Notes: a model not told the origin generated them from the sequence alone. A stretch of 64,000 nucleotides of DNA from Negativicutes bacterium (GCA_031292015.1 JARLHY010000023.1:1-64000), one strand, 5' to 3'. Shown: positions 35,780 to 45,321, numbered from the stretch's first letter. Made by a program: numbers and translations.

Positions 35780-35813
35780 ATAATAACCTCCTTGTTGTTG
35801 ATGAGGTTATTAT
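35780..35813 (-). promoter_or_regulatory. Hairpin that buries the Shine-Dalgarno sequence
   Basis: In the mRNA of the 35128-35778 gene, ATAATAACCTC and GAGGTTATTAT form a perfect 11-bp stem with a 12-base loop. The second arm contains the GAGG of the ribosome binding site and ends one base before the ATG. The structure should hinder translation initiation unless melted or bound. Confidence 0.6.
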
Positions 35814-35829
35814 AAAAAAAGATAATAAA

Positions 35830-36122
35830 CAGGCTGTAAACCATTCTTAAAAATTTTATAAAAATCATTAAAAGCTTTTTAAACGATTTAAAGGCAGGCT
35901 TCTGCGCTTGCGCGTTTCGCGCGGAACCAGGGCCTGGCCGGCCAGGTGCTTTTGACCTAAGCGATAAATGCCATAACGGCGCGAGTGTAACAGGGAGCGG
36001 GCGGGATATCTACCAGCCAGGGCTGATCTGATCAAAACCTGCAACAAAGTCGATCCCCAAGGCCATGGATTGTCCGCATACCCAATTCACTGTATATTGA
36101 ATACATTTACCTTTAGGAAGGC
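35830..36122. other. Intergenic stretch without a recognisable gene
   Basis: From about 35830 to 36122 I see no gene. It holds a 14-bp perfect palindrome CCTGGCCGGCCAGG at 35932-35945 and the A/T-rich promoter area of the leftward gene. Confidence 0.4.
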
Positions 36123-36392
36123 TTGCTCGCCGCGGCCAAAGAATTGCCCAGCGGCGAAGTGGCGGAGGAAGCAAAGCCGTGGTTTTTCGATGCCCGAGGG
36201 AATCTGTGGCGATATGATGGCCGTCAGCCGGGCAAAAGGTCCGTTTTTCTTTGGTCGCTGTCAGGGCGAAATATCGAACGATTTTTGGACAAAGGCAATT
36301 ATTATTCGAAAAAATTGGTTGACACCCCTTTGTTGAAATGCTATTATTATCAAGGGAAAAATACGTATATTTCCTCGAGAAAACTCAAATAG
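36123..36392 (+). CDS. Hypothetical protein, possibly N-terminally truncated
   Basis: Up to 89 residues, reading AKPWFFDARGNLWRYDGR, then VFLWSLSGRNIERFLDKG and KCYYYQGKNTYISSRKLK. The aromatic, protein-like sequence and a terminator overlapping its stop suggest a real reading frame. A stop codon lies three codons before the first usable start (TTG at 36123), and the ribosome binding site AGGAAGG is too close to it, so this may be the remains of a longer gene. No family recognised. Confidence 0.4.
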   Translation: MLAAAKELPSGEVAEEAKPWFFDARGNLWRYDGRQPGKRSVFLWSLSGRNIERFLDKGNYYSKKLVDTPLLKCYYYQGKNTYISSRKLK

Positions 36393-36425
36393 CGGCGTAG
36401 CTCGCGCCCCGTTTGAGTTATTTTT
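36382..36425 (+). terminator. Terminator after the small hypothetical gene
   Basis: AACTCAAA (36382-36389) pairs with TTTGAGTT (36412-36419), followed by ATTTTTG. The 22-base loop is G/C-rich and can form an inner stem. Confidence 0.7.
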
Positions 36426-36463
36426 GTGGCAGCGGGAAGACTAAAAATCTAGAGGTGATGTGC

Positions 36464-37855
36464 GTGAAAGAATATGATGTAATCATTATCGGCTCCGGGC
36501 CGGCCGGAATATTTGCCGGGTTGGAACTGGCCGGAACCGGATTGAAAACTCTGATCCTGGAAAAAGGTCGCGATATTGTCTCCCGCCACTGCCCGATCAG
36601 CCATCATAACGGCAAATGTCTGCGCTGCAAACCCTGTGATATCGTGTGCGGCTGGGGTGGTGCCGGCGCTTTCAGCGACGGAAAACTGACCCTGACCACC
36701 GAGTTCGGCGGCATGCTTGACACCTATATGGAAAAACCGAAAGTGGCCGAACTGATCGAATACATTGATAAGGTTTATCTGAAATTTGGCGCCACGACTA
36801 CGGTCTATGGCGATGACAAGCTGGAGCAGATCCGGCAAATACAGCGGGTCGCCGCCGCCGCCGACCTCAATCTGATCCCGGCGCGGATCCGCCATCTCGG
36901 GACCGAAAAGTGCACCGAGATTCTCACCCGGATGCGGGACTATCTTGATGACAAATGCGAGATCCGCACAAAAGCGGCTGTCGACAGGATTGTCGTCGAA
37001 AATGGCCAGTACACCGGCGTGGTACTCCAAGACGGCGAAGCAATCCACAGCAAATATTTGATCGCCGCGCCGGGCCGGGAGGGAGCCGAATGGTTTTCCG
37101 GCCAGGCGGCCGAGCTGGGTCTGTCGATGATCACCAATCCGGTGGATATCGGCGTCCGGGTCGAACTGCCGGCGGTGGTCCTGGAGCATATTACCGACAT
37201 TGTTTACGAATCCAAGCTGGTGTACTTCACCAAATCCTTCGATGACAGGGTCCGCACTTTCTGCATGAACCCTTACGGCGAGGTGGTCAACGAAAACAAC
37301 GCCGGCCTGATCACCGTCAATGGCCACAGTTACGCCGAAAAGAGGACGGATAATACCAACTTCGCCCTGCTTGTTTCCAAAAGTTTTACCGAGCCCTTTA
37401 AAGAGCCGATTACTTACGGCAAGTCTATTGCCAAGTTGGCCAACCTGCTGGGCGGCGGGGTTATCGTCCAGCGGCTCGGTGACCTTCTTGACGGACGCCG
37501 CTCCACGCCGGAGCGGATCGGCCGCGGTATGGTCGAACCGACCCTGAAGGACGCCACCCCCGGCGATCTTAGCCTGGTGCTGCCGTACCGGCACATGGTG
37601 GCGATCATCGAGATGCTGGAGGCGCTGGATAAAGTGGCGCCGGGCGTCAACTCCCGCCACACCCTGCTGTACGGCGTGGAAGTGAAATTCTACTCATCGC
37701 GGCCCGCTCTGACCAAGAGCCTGGAAAGCGAAGTGACCAACCTGTTTGCCGCCGGCGACGGCGCGGGTGTGACCCGTGGACTGGCCCAGGCATCAGCCGC
37801 AGGGGTCGTCGTGGCCCGGGAAATCATGGCCCGCGAGACGGGAAAAAGCGTCTGA
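36464..37855 (+). CDS. FAD-dependent dehydrogenase-like protein
   Basis: 463 residues. An N-terminal Rossmann motif (VIIIGSGPAGIFAGLELAG) is followed by ILEKGRD and a Cys-rich stretch NGKCLRCKPCDIVCGWGGAG near residue 55. The C-terminal FAAGDGAGVTRGLAQASAAG closes the FAD site. This matches the family annotated as NAD(P)/FAD-dependent dehydrogenases (Bacillus/Clostridium homologues of unknown substrate). GTG at 36464 is favoured because AGAGG lies 8 bases upstream; an ATG two codons earlier is too close. It sits just before purB. Confidence 0.8.
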   Translation: MKEYDVIIIGSGPAGIFAGLELAGTGLKTLILEKGRDIVSRHCPISHHNGKCLRCKPCDIVCGWGGAGAFSDGKLTLTTEFGGMLDTYMEKPKVAELIEYIDKVYLKFGATTTVYGDDKLEQIRQIQRVAAAADLNLIPARIRHLGTEKCTEILTRMRDYLDDKCEIRTKAAVDRIVVENGQYTGVVLQDGEAIHSKYLIAAPGREGAEWFSGQAAELGLSMITNPVDIGVRVELPAVVLEHITDIVYESKLVYFTKSFDDRVRTFCMNPYGEVVNENNAGLITVNGHSYAEKRTDNTNFALLVSKSFTEPFKEPITYGKSIAKLANLLGGGVIVQRLGDLLDGRRSTPERIGRGMVEPTLKDATPGDLSLVLPYRHMVAIIEMLEALDKVAPGVNSRHTLLYGVEVKFYSSRPALTKSLESEVTNLFAAGDGAGVTRGLAQASAAGVVVAREIMARETGKSV

Positions 37856-37874
37856 GGTAAAGGAGAGGTTTTTG

Positions 37875-39167
37875 ATGATTAAACGCTATACACCCCCCGA
37901 AATGGGACGCATCTGGACGGATGAAAATGAATTTCAGACCATGCTCGACATCGAAATCTGCGCCTGCGAGATCATGGCCGAACTCGGTCAGATTCCGGCC
38001 GCCGCCGTGCCGGTTATCAGGGAGCGGGCCAAGTTCTCGGTGGACCGGATCCGCGAAATCGAACGGGAAACCCGCCATGACATTCTGGCTTTCCTTCAGG
38101 CGGTAGCCGAAAATGTCGGCGATGAAGCCAAATACATTCATCTCGGACTGACCTCCAGCGACGTCAAGGACACCGCGCTGGGCGTCATGATGAAACAGGC
38201 GGCCCAGATCATTATCGACGATCTGGAAAAACTGCGGGAGGTTCTCCGCCGCCGGGCTGCTGAGCACAAACACACCGTCATGATCGGCCGGACTCACGGT
38301 ATTCATGCCGAACCCATCACCCTCGGACTGGTTTTCGCCCTCTGGCTGGATGAAACCGAGCGGAATATCGAGCGGATGAAGCGGGCCAAGGATACGGTGG
38401 CGGTGGGCAAACTGTCCGGAGCTGTGGGTACCTATTCGGTGATTGACCCGCGGGTGGAAGCCTATGTCTGCGAAAAAATGGGCCTGAAGGCCGCCAAGCT
38501 GGCGACCCAGGTCATCCAGCGGGACCGCCACGCTGAATTCCTTACCACTCTGGCGGTTATCGCCAGCTCTCTCGACAAGTTCGCCACCGAGATCCGCAAC
38601 CTGCAGCGGACCGATATCCGCGAAGCCGAGGAATACTTCCATCCCGGCCAGAAAGGCTCTTCGGCCATGCCCCACAAACGCAACCCGATCACCTGCGAGC
38701 GGGTGAGCGGCCTGGCCCGGGTTGTCCGGGGCAACGCTCAGGCCGGCCTGGAAAATGTCGCCCTGTGGCATGAACGGGATATCTCCCACTCTTCGGTGGA
38801 AAGGGTCATCTTGCCGGACAGCACCAGCCTGGTCGACTACACCCTCCGGCTGATGATCGACATTATCGATAAGCTGCTGGTTTATCCGGAAGCGATGAAA
38901 GCCAACATGAACAAAACCGGCGGGCTCATCTTCAGCCAGCGCGTCCTATTGGCCCTGGTGGACAAAGGAGTCGTGCGGGAAGAAGCTTACCTCTGGGTGC
39001 AGCGCAACGCCATGGCCCGTTGGCTGGAAGGGGCCGATTTCAAAACCAACGTCATCAACGACCCTGATATCAAGAAATATCTGTCGCCGGCGGAAATAGA
39101 AGCCTGCTTTGACGCGGCGCATCTTCTCAGGCACGTGGACACTATTATGGCCCGGTTTGGCCTATAA
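37875..39167 (+). CDS. purB: Adenylosuccinate lyase
   Basis: 430 residues. Cleaves SAICAR and adenylosuccinate, two steps of purine synthesis, releasing fumarate. The family signature GSSAMPHKRNP is at about residues 260-270, the catalytic His region is GRTHGIHAEP (near 137), and TSSDVKDTALG is present. The short family form. AGGAGAGG precedes ATG at 37875. purA follows after 15 bases, so the two AMP-branch genes are one transcript. Confidence 0.97.
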   Translation: MIKRYTPPEMGRIWTDENEFQTMLDIEICACEIMAELGQIPAAAVPVIRERAKFSVDRIREIERETRHDILAFLQAVAENVGDEAKYIHLGLTSSDVKDTALGVMMKQAAQIIIDDLEKLREVLRRRAAEHKHTVMIGRTHGIHAEPITLGLVFALWLDETERNIERMKRAKDTVAVGKLSGAVGTYSVIDPRVEAYVCEKMGLKAAKLATQVIQRDRHAEFLTTLAVIASSLDKFATEIRNLQRTDIREAEEYFHPGQKGSSAMPHKRNPITCERVSGLARVVRGNAQAGLENVALWHERDISHSSVERVILPDSTSLVDYTLRLMIDIIDKLLVYPEAMKANMNKTGGLIFSQRVLLALVDKGVVREEAYLWVQRNAMARWLEGADFKTNVINDPDIKKYLSPAEIEACFDAAHLLRHVDTIMARFGL

Positions 39168-40466
<1,299 letters not shown>

Positions 40467-40508
40467 ACACAAGGCTCAATGCCAGCCACACGTTTTTTGT
40501 TTAACTCG

Positions 40509-40538
40509 AAGACTTGGCGGGAGTCAAGTCTTTTTCTT
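40509..40538 (+). terminator. Terminator after purA
   Basis: AAGACTTG (40509-40516) pairs with CAAGTCTT (40525-40532), followed by TTTTCTTTC. Confidence 0.88.
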
Positions 40539-40575
40539 TCCTCTTGAGGACCCAGAAAGTCCCATGCGAAAAGGG

Positions 40576-40604
40576 TTGACAGTAGTTGTCCCATACTATA
40601 TAAT
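40576..40604 (+). promoter_or_regulatory. tRNA cluster promoter
   Basis: A perfect sigma-A promoter, TTGACA (40576-40581), 17-base spacer, TATAAT (40599-40604), 18 bases before tRNA-Lys. GTCCCA (40588-40593) and TGGGAC (40614-40619) form an inverted repeat around the -10. Confidence 0.9.
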
Positions 40605-40621
40605 CTGATGTTGTGGGACGT

Positions 40622-40697
40622 GACCCACTAGCTCAGTTGGTAGAGCACCTGACTTTTAATCAGGGTGTCGTTGGTTCGAGTCCAACGTGGGTCACCA
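40622..40697 (+). tRNA. tRNA-Lys (TTT)
   Basis: Cloverleaf with acceptor GACCCAC/GTGGGTC, anticodon TTT in CTTTTAA, T-loop TTCGAGT, encoded CCA. Confidence 0.97.
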
Positions 40698-40705
40698 ACT
40701 TTATC

Positions 40706-40780
40706 GGCCCGTTGGTCAAGCGGTTAAGACAGCGCCCTTTCACGGCGTTAACAGGGGTTCGAGTCCCCTACGGGTCACCA
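40706..40780 (+). tRNA. tRNA-Glu (TTC)
   Basis: Acceptor GGCCCGT/ACGGGTC, anticodon TTC in CTTTCAC, T-loop TTCGAGT, encoded CCA. It is 8 bases after tRNA-Lys. Confidence 0.96.
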
Positions 40781-40783
40781 TCC

Positions 40784-40859
<76 letters not shown>

Positions 40860-40884
40860 TTTTGTAAATATGCCGGTTACGGAC

Positions 40885-40923
40885 AAAGAAATGGCTTATC
40901 CTAAAAGGATAAGCCATTTCTTT
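40885..40923. terminator. Bidirectional terminator after the tRNA cluster
   Basis: A perfect 17-bp stem (AAAGAAATGGCTTATCC with its complement, loop TAAAA), ending in T-rich sequence on both strands. It ends the tRNA transcript and the convergent CBM25 gene. Confidence 0.88.
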
Positions 40924-40960
40924 GTTTTTGTGGCGCTCCCAGGCATTGTCTGGCGTAAAT

Positions 40961-41284
40961 CTAGCCAGGCTGAAAATCATAGGAATAATTTGCCCCGGAG
41001 TTATTGTCCCAGTTACCGGCCGAGTCCCGGAAACAGATGTTGAGTGTAAACGTTCCCTGAGGCAACTCGATCAAAGCTTCAAAGCCTTGGACGGTTCGGG
41101 ACATTTGGTAGTCCCGGGCGTGATCCCATACGCCGTTGAAGCCGATCCTCGCGTACACATCGGCAGCGCCGTTTCTGACCAACAGCCCGTTGTAAGCAAT
41201 CCGGAAGGTTTCGTTGGACTTTAGGTCGGCGGAATCGATACTGACTCCGTTGGCGGAATCATAATAGATGTTGGTCATTGGCAT
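40961..41284 (-). CDS. Stand-alone CBM25 starch-binding module
   Basis: 107 residues, essentially one carbohydrate-binding module of family 25. The C-terminal CFRDSAGNWDNNSGANYSYD is the family's sugar-binding motif (W and N residues), with the early IYYDSANG strand. No signal peptide and no catalytic domain are present, so the protein should stay in the cytoplasm. It might bind glycogen or another alpha-glucan there. ATG at 41284 follows GGGGAGAG. A gene of its own with a terminator; no neighbour in glycogen metabolism. Confidence 0.78.
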   Translation of the reverse strand: MPMTNIYYDSANGVSIDSADLKSNETFRIAYNGLLVRNGAADVYARIGFNGVWDHARDYQMSRTVQGFEALIELPQGTFTLNICFRDSAGNWDNNSGANYSYDFQPG

Positions 41285-41349
41285 TTTCTCTCCCCTTCAA
41301 GGTTTCGCGGCAACTAAGATCGGCCGGTCGAGAGCGGCTTTACGAATGG

Positions 41350-42762
41350 CTAATACTGCCATGGCTTGTTACGTGACGATGGCTTTGGAGCAAAGTGTCC
41401 TTTGGCGGGTACCTTTCTTCGCTGACTGCCGGCGGAGCGAATCCTGAGTGGCGCTTCGGCTGAGATTTTTACCGGTGTGGCATCAGGTTCTTTGGTCATC
41501 AGTTTTAACGCCGCAGATAGTAATGAGACAGAATCCAGATTGGCGAGGAGCTCTTCGGCCCGGCTTTTGTATTGGTCGAAGTTTCCTGCTTGAACCTGGT
41601 TCAGCAGTTTTTCCGCCGTCAGGCGCTGCTGACCTTCGATTGCTTCAGCCACCGAGGGAATCGGTATGCGGTCAATTTTGCGCTTGGTGGTCTGTTCGAT
41701 ATAGCGCAGATGGCCCAGTTCCCTCGGCGCAGCCAGTGTGAGGGCCAGCCCGGATTGACCGGCGCGGCCGGTACGGCCGATGCGGTGAACATAGCTGTCG
41801 GCATCTTGCGGGATATCGAAGTTGTAGATATGGGATACGCCACTGACATCCAGCCCGCGGGCCGCGACGTCGGTAGCCACTAATATGTCGATGATTCCTT
41901 CCCTGAACTGGCGCAGGACAATTTCCCGCTTCCCCTGGGTAAGATCGCCATGGATGCCGTCTGCCAGATAGCCCCGTTTTTTTAATGCCTCGGTAAGCTC
42001 ATCGACGCGACGCTTGGTGCGTCCGAAAATAATAGAAAGCTCAGGAGCCTGCAGATCCAAAAGACGGCAAATGACGTCAAATTTCTGATTGTCCTGGATC
42101 TCGATGTATTGCTGCTCAATCAAAGGAACAGTCAATTCCCGTTCATTGATCCTGATCAAAGCCGGATCTTTCTGAAACCGGCGGGCCAGATTCTGGATCG
42201 GTTTAGGCATAGTGGCCGAGAAGAGAATCGTTTGCCGAGAGGCGGGGATGGTCCCGAGTATTTTTTCGATGTCGTCAATAAATCCCATGTTCAGCATTTC
42301 ATCGGCTTCGTCGAGAATTACGGTGGTGATATCACCTAGCCTGACTGTCCGCCGCTCCATATGGTCCATCAGGCGGCCGGGCGTAGCCACAATAATTTGC
42401 GGCCGTCTTTTGAGGGATTTAATCTGCCGCTGAATGTCCTGGCCGCCATATACCGGCAGGGTGTGGACTGCGGTAAACTGTCCGATTCTGTTCAGTTCTT
42501 CCGCAACCTGTATGGCAAGTTCGCGGGTGGGGGTCAAAACAATCGCTTGCACCGGTCCGGCGTCAGGAGTAATCTTCTCGATCAAAGGAATGCCAAAGGC
42601 GGCGGTTTTGCCGGTGCCGGTCTGGGCCTGACCGATTAAGTCGCGGCCGGCGGCGAGAACAGGAATCGCTTGTTCCTGTATGGGTGTGGGTTCCTCAAAC
42701 CCCATCTCCTGTAGAGCCCTGATGATCTTATCGTTGATTTCCATGGCTTTGAATTTATCCAC
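41350..42762 (-). CDS. DEAD-box ATP-dependent RNA helicase
   Basis: 470 residues. All core motifs are present: Q motif [10 protein letters not shown], motif I AQTGTGKT, Ia PTRELA, II DEAD ([10 protein letters not shown]), III SAT, and [12 protein letters not shown]. The C-terminal tail is short and basic ([12 protein letters not shown]). It belongs to the CshA/DeaD group involved in ribosome assembly and mRNA decay, often cold induced. Start is GTG at 42762 behind AAGGAGG. A 250-base leader with a terminator lies upstream (see 42841-42877). Confidence 0.93.
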   Translation of the reverse strand: MDKFKAMEINDKIIRALQEMGFEEPTPIQEQAIPVLAAGRDLIGQAQTGTGKTAAFGIPLIEKITPDAGPVQAIVLTPTRELAIQVAEELNRIGQFTAVHTLPVYGGQDIQRQIKSLKRRPQIIVATPGRLMDHMERRTVRLGDITTVILDEADEMLNMGFIDDIEKILGTIPASRQTILFSATMPKPIQNLARRFQKDPALIRINERELTVPLIEQQYIEIQDNQKFDVICRLLDLQAPELSIIFGRTKRRVDELTEALKKRGYLADGIHGDLTQGKREIVLRQFREGIIDILVATDVAARGLDVSGVSHIYNFDIPQDADSYVHRIGRTGRAGQSGLALTLAAPRELGHLRYIEQTTKRKIDRIPIPSVAEAIEGQQRLTAEKLLNQVQAGNFDQYKSRAEELLANLDSVSLLSAALKLMTKEPDATPVKISAEAPLRIRSAGSQRRKVPAKGHFAPKPSSRNKPWQY

Positions 42763-42840
42763 TTGTATTGCCTCCTTGTGCCAGACGCTGTAAATAGTGT
42801 TTCCCCCGGCCGGACATGGTATGTAATGCTTCTTTCCTCA

Positions 42841-42877
42841 TAAAAATAACTCCCTCGCTCTCGGCAAGGAAGTTATT
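42841..42877 (-). terminator. Possible attenuator in the helicase leader
   Basis: On the minus strand AATAACTTCCTT and AGGGAGTTATT form a stem with a 10-base loop, followed by TTTA (five Us including the stem end). It lies 80 bases before the helicase start. Confidence 0.6.
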
Positions 42878-43018
42878 GGTCTTTTCATCGTGCCTTGTTG
42901 TACGGGCGGCTGCACGATACCCAACACATTGCGGGAGTCAAAAAAATGATTTTAAAAATATTAAGATATTTGCTCGATAAATTTAATTTTAAATAATAAT
43001 TGCGTCTCATTGATTAAC

Positions 43019-43046
43019 AGTATAAAATAGAGTAGGTAAAAGGCAA
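43019..43046 (-). promoter_or_regulatory. Probable promoter of the DEAD-box helicase gene
   Basis: On the minus strand TTGCCT (43046-43041), 16-base spacer, TATACT (43024-43019). This gives a leader of about 250 bases. The area 42880-43140 is very A/T-rich and also must hold the promoter of the divergent omega-like gene. Confidence 0.55.
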
Positions 43047-43141
43047 AATAGTAAGTGGCGATGTCGCAGGGTTTGAGAGCCAATTTCATCCTGTCTCTAA
43101 AGCGCTTGGTGATTTTCGTAACCGCATAAAGGAGAAATAGA

Positions 43142-43348
43142 ATGATTAATCCATCACTGGATGTACTACTGGAAAAGGTCGACTGCAAATATACCCTGGT
43201 GGTTTTTGCCGCGAAACGGGCGCGGGAGATCATGAGCGGAGATCGTCCGCTTGTTGAAAGCAGCTCTAATAAGCCGGTAACAATAGCCCTGGAAGAAATA
43301 GCCCAGGGTAAGCTCGGTTATCAGCGGACTAAGAGCGGTACTAAATAA
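43142..43348 (+). CDS. rpoZ: RNA polymerase omega subunit homologue
   Basis: 68 residues starting MINPSLDVLLEKVDCKYTLV, then AAKRAREIM and KPVTIALEEIAQGKL, which is the omega pattern throughout. Omega helps assemble and stabilise RNA polymerase. The normal rpoZ locus is between gmk and coaBC; this copy instead stands beside an RNA helicase and small RNA-related genes, so it may be a second, divergent omega. Good ribosome binding site (AAAGGAG). The C-terminus is short and basic. Confidence 0.82.
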   Translation: MINPSLDVLLEKVDCKYTLVVFAAKRAREIMSGDRPLVESSSNKPVTIALEEIAQGKLGYQRTKSGTK

Positions 43349-43437
43349 GCAGTGAGCATCCGAAGAGGATTCAGACCAGGGCGGCCTGCTATGGGTGAAA
43401 CCGCCGCCGTCAATAAGTTCGCCCGGAGGGAGTCAAT

Positions 43438-43608
43438 ATGAAAAATGAAAAAGAGCTGTTCCAAAATACCCCTGGGGGATCGGCTGAGATCGTGAACGAA
43501 GGCGACAGCGAGGATAAAAAAAAGAAAAATATTGATGAAATGATTGAACAATTTAATAAGGACAACCCGTCGAAAAATCAAAAGAGAAGATACCGGGGTG
43601 TTCTTTAG
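43438..43608 (+). CDS. Small hypothetical protein
   Basis: 56 residues, highly charged: MKNEKELFQNTPGGSAEIV, then KKKKNIDEMIEQFNKDNP and a basic end QKRRYRGVL. GGAGGGAG stands 7 bases before the ATG. It is probably disordered; no family recognised. It lies 90 bases behind the omega-like gene and before a terminator, so the two are likely one transcript. Confidence 0.6.
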   Translation: MKNEKELFQNTPGGSAEIVNEGDSEDKKKKNIDEMIEQFNKDNPSKNQKRRYRGVL

Positions 43609-43654
43609 GTTTCAGACCAACCCCAAAGGCAAACAGTTGTAGAAAAGTGCGCAG

Positions 43655-43695
43655 TAAGCTGGCATCGGTGCATTACCGGTACCGGCTTATTTTTC
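43655..43695 (+). terminator. Terminator after the omega-like transcript
   Basis: TAAGCTGG...CCGGCTTA with an inner ATCGGT/ACCGGT stem, followed by five Ts. Confidence 0.8.
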
Positions 43696-44084
43696 TTTAT
43701 AGCCGGTGTTTAAGATCGGTTGTTTGACATAGGCATGGAGTCCGTTCTGAATATCGATTTTGGCCATAGCATGCGAAATAGTCGGCAAAACCCCCTCCCG
43801 GCTTTTTTGTTGCGGTTTGACCGGTGACGGCGCTAGGATGCCTTATTGGCAAGGGCTAAAATAGCTTTGTCTGTTAATTAAATATGGTGGTTAGCGATGT
43901 TATTATAACAAGGTAAAATAAATATAAGAATATAATTTAAAAAACAACATATGCTAGCATCGTTGAATTAATAGTAGCCAATGGCTGTCGTAAGAGACGG
44001 GTGAGCCGACGCCTCGACCTGAGGTCCGGCAGAAAGTTCGCGGCGGCTTTGTTGTAAATGAACGGAGAAAGAAGGCAGGAACTT
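43696..44084 (+). other. Long leader or untranslated stretch before the RRM operon
   Basis: No gene is seen in these 390 bases. The left part (43780-43800) has a G/C stem with a T-run that may be another terminator. 43890-43975 is very A/T-rich and probably holds the promoter. The last 105 bases (about 43977-44080) are G/C-richer, with several short stems (for instance CCTC-GACC-TGAGG at 44012-44024), and look like a structured 5' leader. I do not recognise a known riboswitch. Confidence 0.35.
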
Positions 44085-44312
44085 ATGTCTATCAATTCTA
44101 AGGGTTTAACGATCTATAAGCTTCTCCCCCGCGAGGTTGAGAACTACCTAGCAGAAAAATACGGTGACAAACTTGCGGCAGTCAAGTACACCAAGCGGAC
44201 GGAACAAAATCAAGCCGAGTCAACCACGGTTTCATGAAAAAGAATTTCATCGCTTTCCTCCCAGATAAAGCCAGGGATAAACGGCGCCAATCTACGGATA
44301 ATGAGGGATAGG
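44085..44312 (+). CDS. Small hypothetical protein
   Basis: 75 residues: MSINSKGLTIYKLLPREVEN, then LAEKYGDKLAAVKYTKRTE and a basic tail with LPDKARDKRRQS. Not recognised. It is 40 bases upstream of the RRM gene and in the same direction. The basic character would suit nucleic-acid binding (inference). Confidence 0.5.
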
Positions 44313-44352
44313 TGGGCAGGCTAGTCTGCCGGAAAAATGAGGTGCCTCTTTT

Positions 44353-44604
44353 ATGTCGAAAACACTTTATGTCGGTAACCTTCCTTGGGAAACGACGAAT
44401 GATGATCTTGCAGACATTTTTCGGCCACACGGTGACGTGATATCCAGCAGAATTATTACTGACAGAATAACAGGAAAAGCCAGGGGGTTTGGATTTGTGG
44501 AAGTGCAGGACGCCGATGCCGACAAAATGATTGAGGCAACGAACGACAGCGAGCTTGGCGGCCGCCGCGTTATGGTGAATGAGTCCAGGCCGCGGCAGGG
44601 CTAG
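44353..44604 (+). CDS. RRM-type RNA-binding protein
   Basis: 83 residues forming one RNA recognition motif. RNP2 is LYVGNLPW (residues 4-11) and RNP1 is KARGFGFVEV (near 43-52), with the aromatic residues that stack on RNA bases. Such single-RRM proteins are common in cyanobacteria and scattered in other bacteria, where roles in cold response or mRNA localisation are proposed. It lies in a cluster of small proteins near a DEAD-box helicase and an omega homologue. Confidence 0.92.
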   Translation: MSKTLYVGNLPWETTNDDLADIFRPHGDVISSRIITDRITGKARGFGFVEVQDADADKMIEATNDSELGGRRVMVNESRPRQG

Positions 44605-44606
44605 CG

Positions 44607-44843
44607 GTGAATGTCTCCAAAGTAATCGACCTGGCGTCCTACAAAAAGGCCAGCGAGGCGCGCTGTGACCGAAGCGAAATGATGGAACTCGAAGATACCC
44701 TCAACATCCTGTGCGAGGAAGCCTGGCATTTGCTGGTCCCTATGCGCAGGCTTAGAATAAAGGAGTTGACCCTCGACTCCGGGGGCAACATCTTAAACCT
44801 CAGCTATCGGGATGATGACAGCGATGAGCCCATCCGGCACTGA
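44607..44843 (+). CDS. Small hypothetical protein
   Basis: 78 residues: MNVSKVIDLASYKKASEA, then ELEDTLNILCEEAWHLLVPM and an acidic end YRDDDSDEPIRH. GTG at 44607 follows the RRM stop by two bases, so translation is probably coupled. No family recognised. Its tight link to the RRM gene suggests a functional partner. Confidence 0.6.
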   Translation: MNVSKVIDLASYKKASEARCDRSEMMELEDTLNILCEEAWHLLVPMRRLRIKELTLDSGGNILNLSYRDDDSDEPIRH

Positions 44844-44882
44844 GCCTGATCATAATAAATGAATATCCGGGAAATCGGGAAG

Positions 44883-44925
44883 GCCTCCGAAGAATACATC
44901 TCTATCGGAGGCATATTTTATTGAT
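44883..44925 (+). terminator. Terminator of the RRM operon
   Basis: GCCTCCGA (44883-44890) pairs with TCGGAGGC (44905-44912), followed by ATATTTTATTG. The rest of the gap to 45163 contains a TATAAT at 45042-45047, a candidate -10 for the next tRNAs, and a GGCACGAAGTGCC hairpin near 45144. Confidence 0.75.
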
Positions 44926-45163
44926 TTTTTCCACAGCAGATGATTGTATTCTGACGTTTTTCGCCGACTGCTTTCATCTCACTACACATATCCGGCTTTC
45001 TCTAAAAAATACCTATTGCCAAAACAACTGGAATCAGGTATTATAATACATGTCCTGTCCGCAGCCAGTACGTAACAGGCGCTTTTTTCAGTCATTTTTT
45101 AAACGCTGATTACTGGCGTTTAAGTTGTGATCCAGTGTTCCAGGGCACGAAGTGCCTACAAAC

Positions 45164-45240
45164 GGCCCCGTGGTGTAGTGGTCTAACATGCCGCCCTGTC
45201 ACGGCGGAGATCGACGGTTCAAATCCGTTCGGGGTCGCCA
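45164..45240 (+). tRNA. tRNA-Asp (GTC)
   Basis: Acceptor GGCCCCG/CGGGGTC, anticodon GTC in CTGTCAC, T-loop TTCAAAT, encoded CCA. Confidence 0.97.
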
Positions 45241-45245
45241 TTTTT

Positions 45246-45321
<76 letters not shown>

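Noticed and set aside
42961..43233. Minus-strand frame of 90 codons with a hydrophobic end
   Set aside because: It overlaps the omega homologue and the A/T-rich promoter area, with no ribosome binding site; a low-complexity hydrophobic reading.
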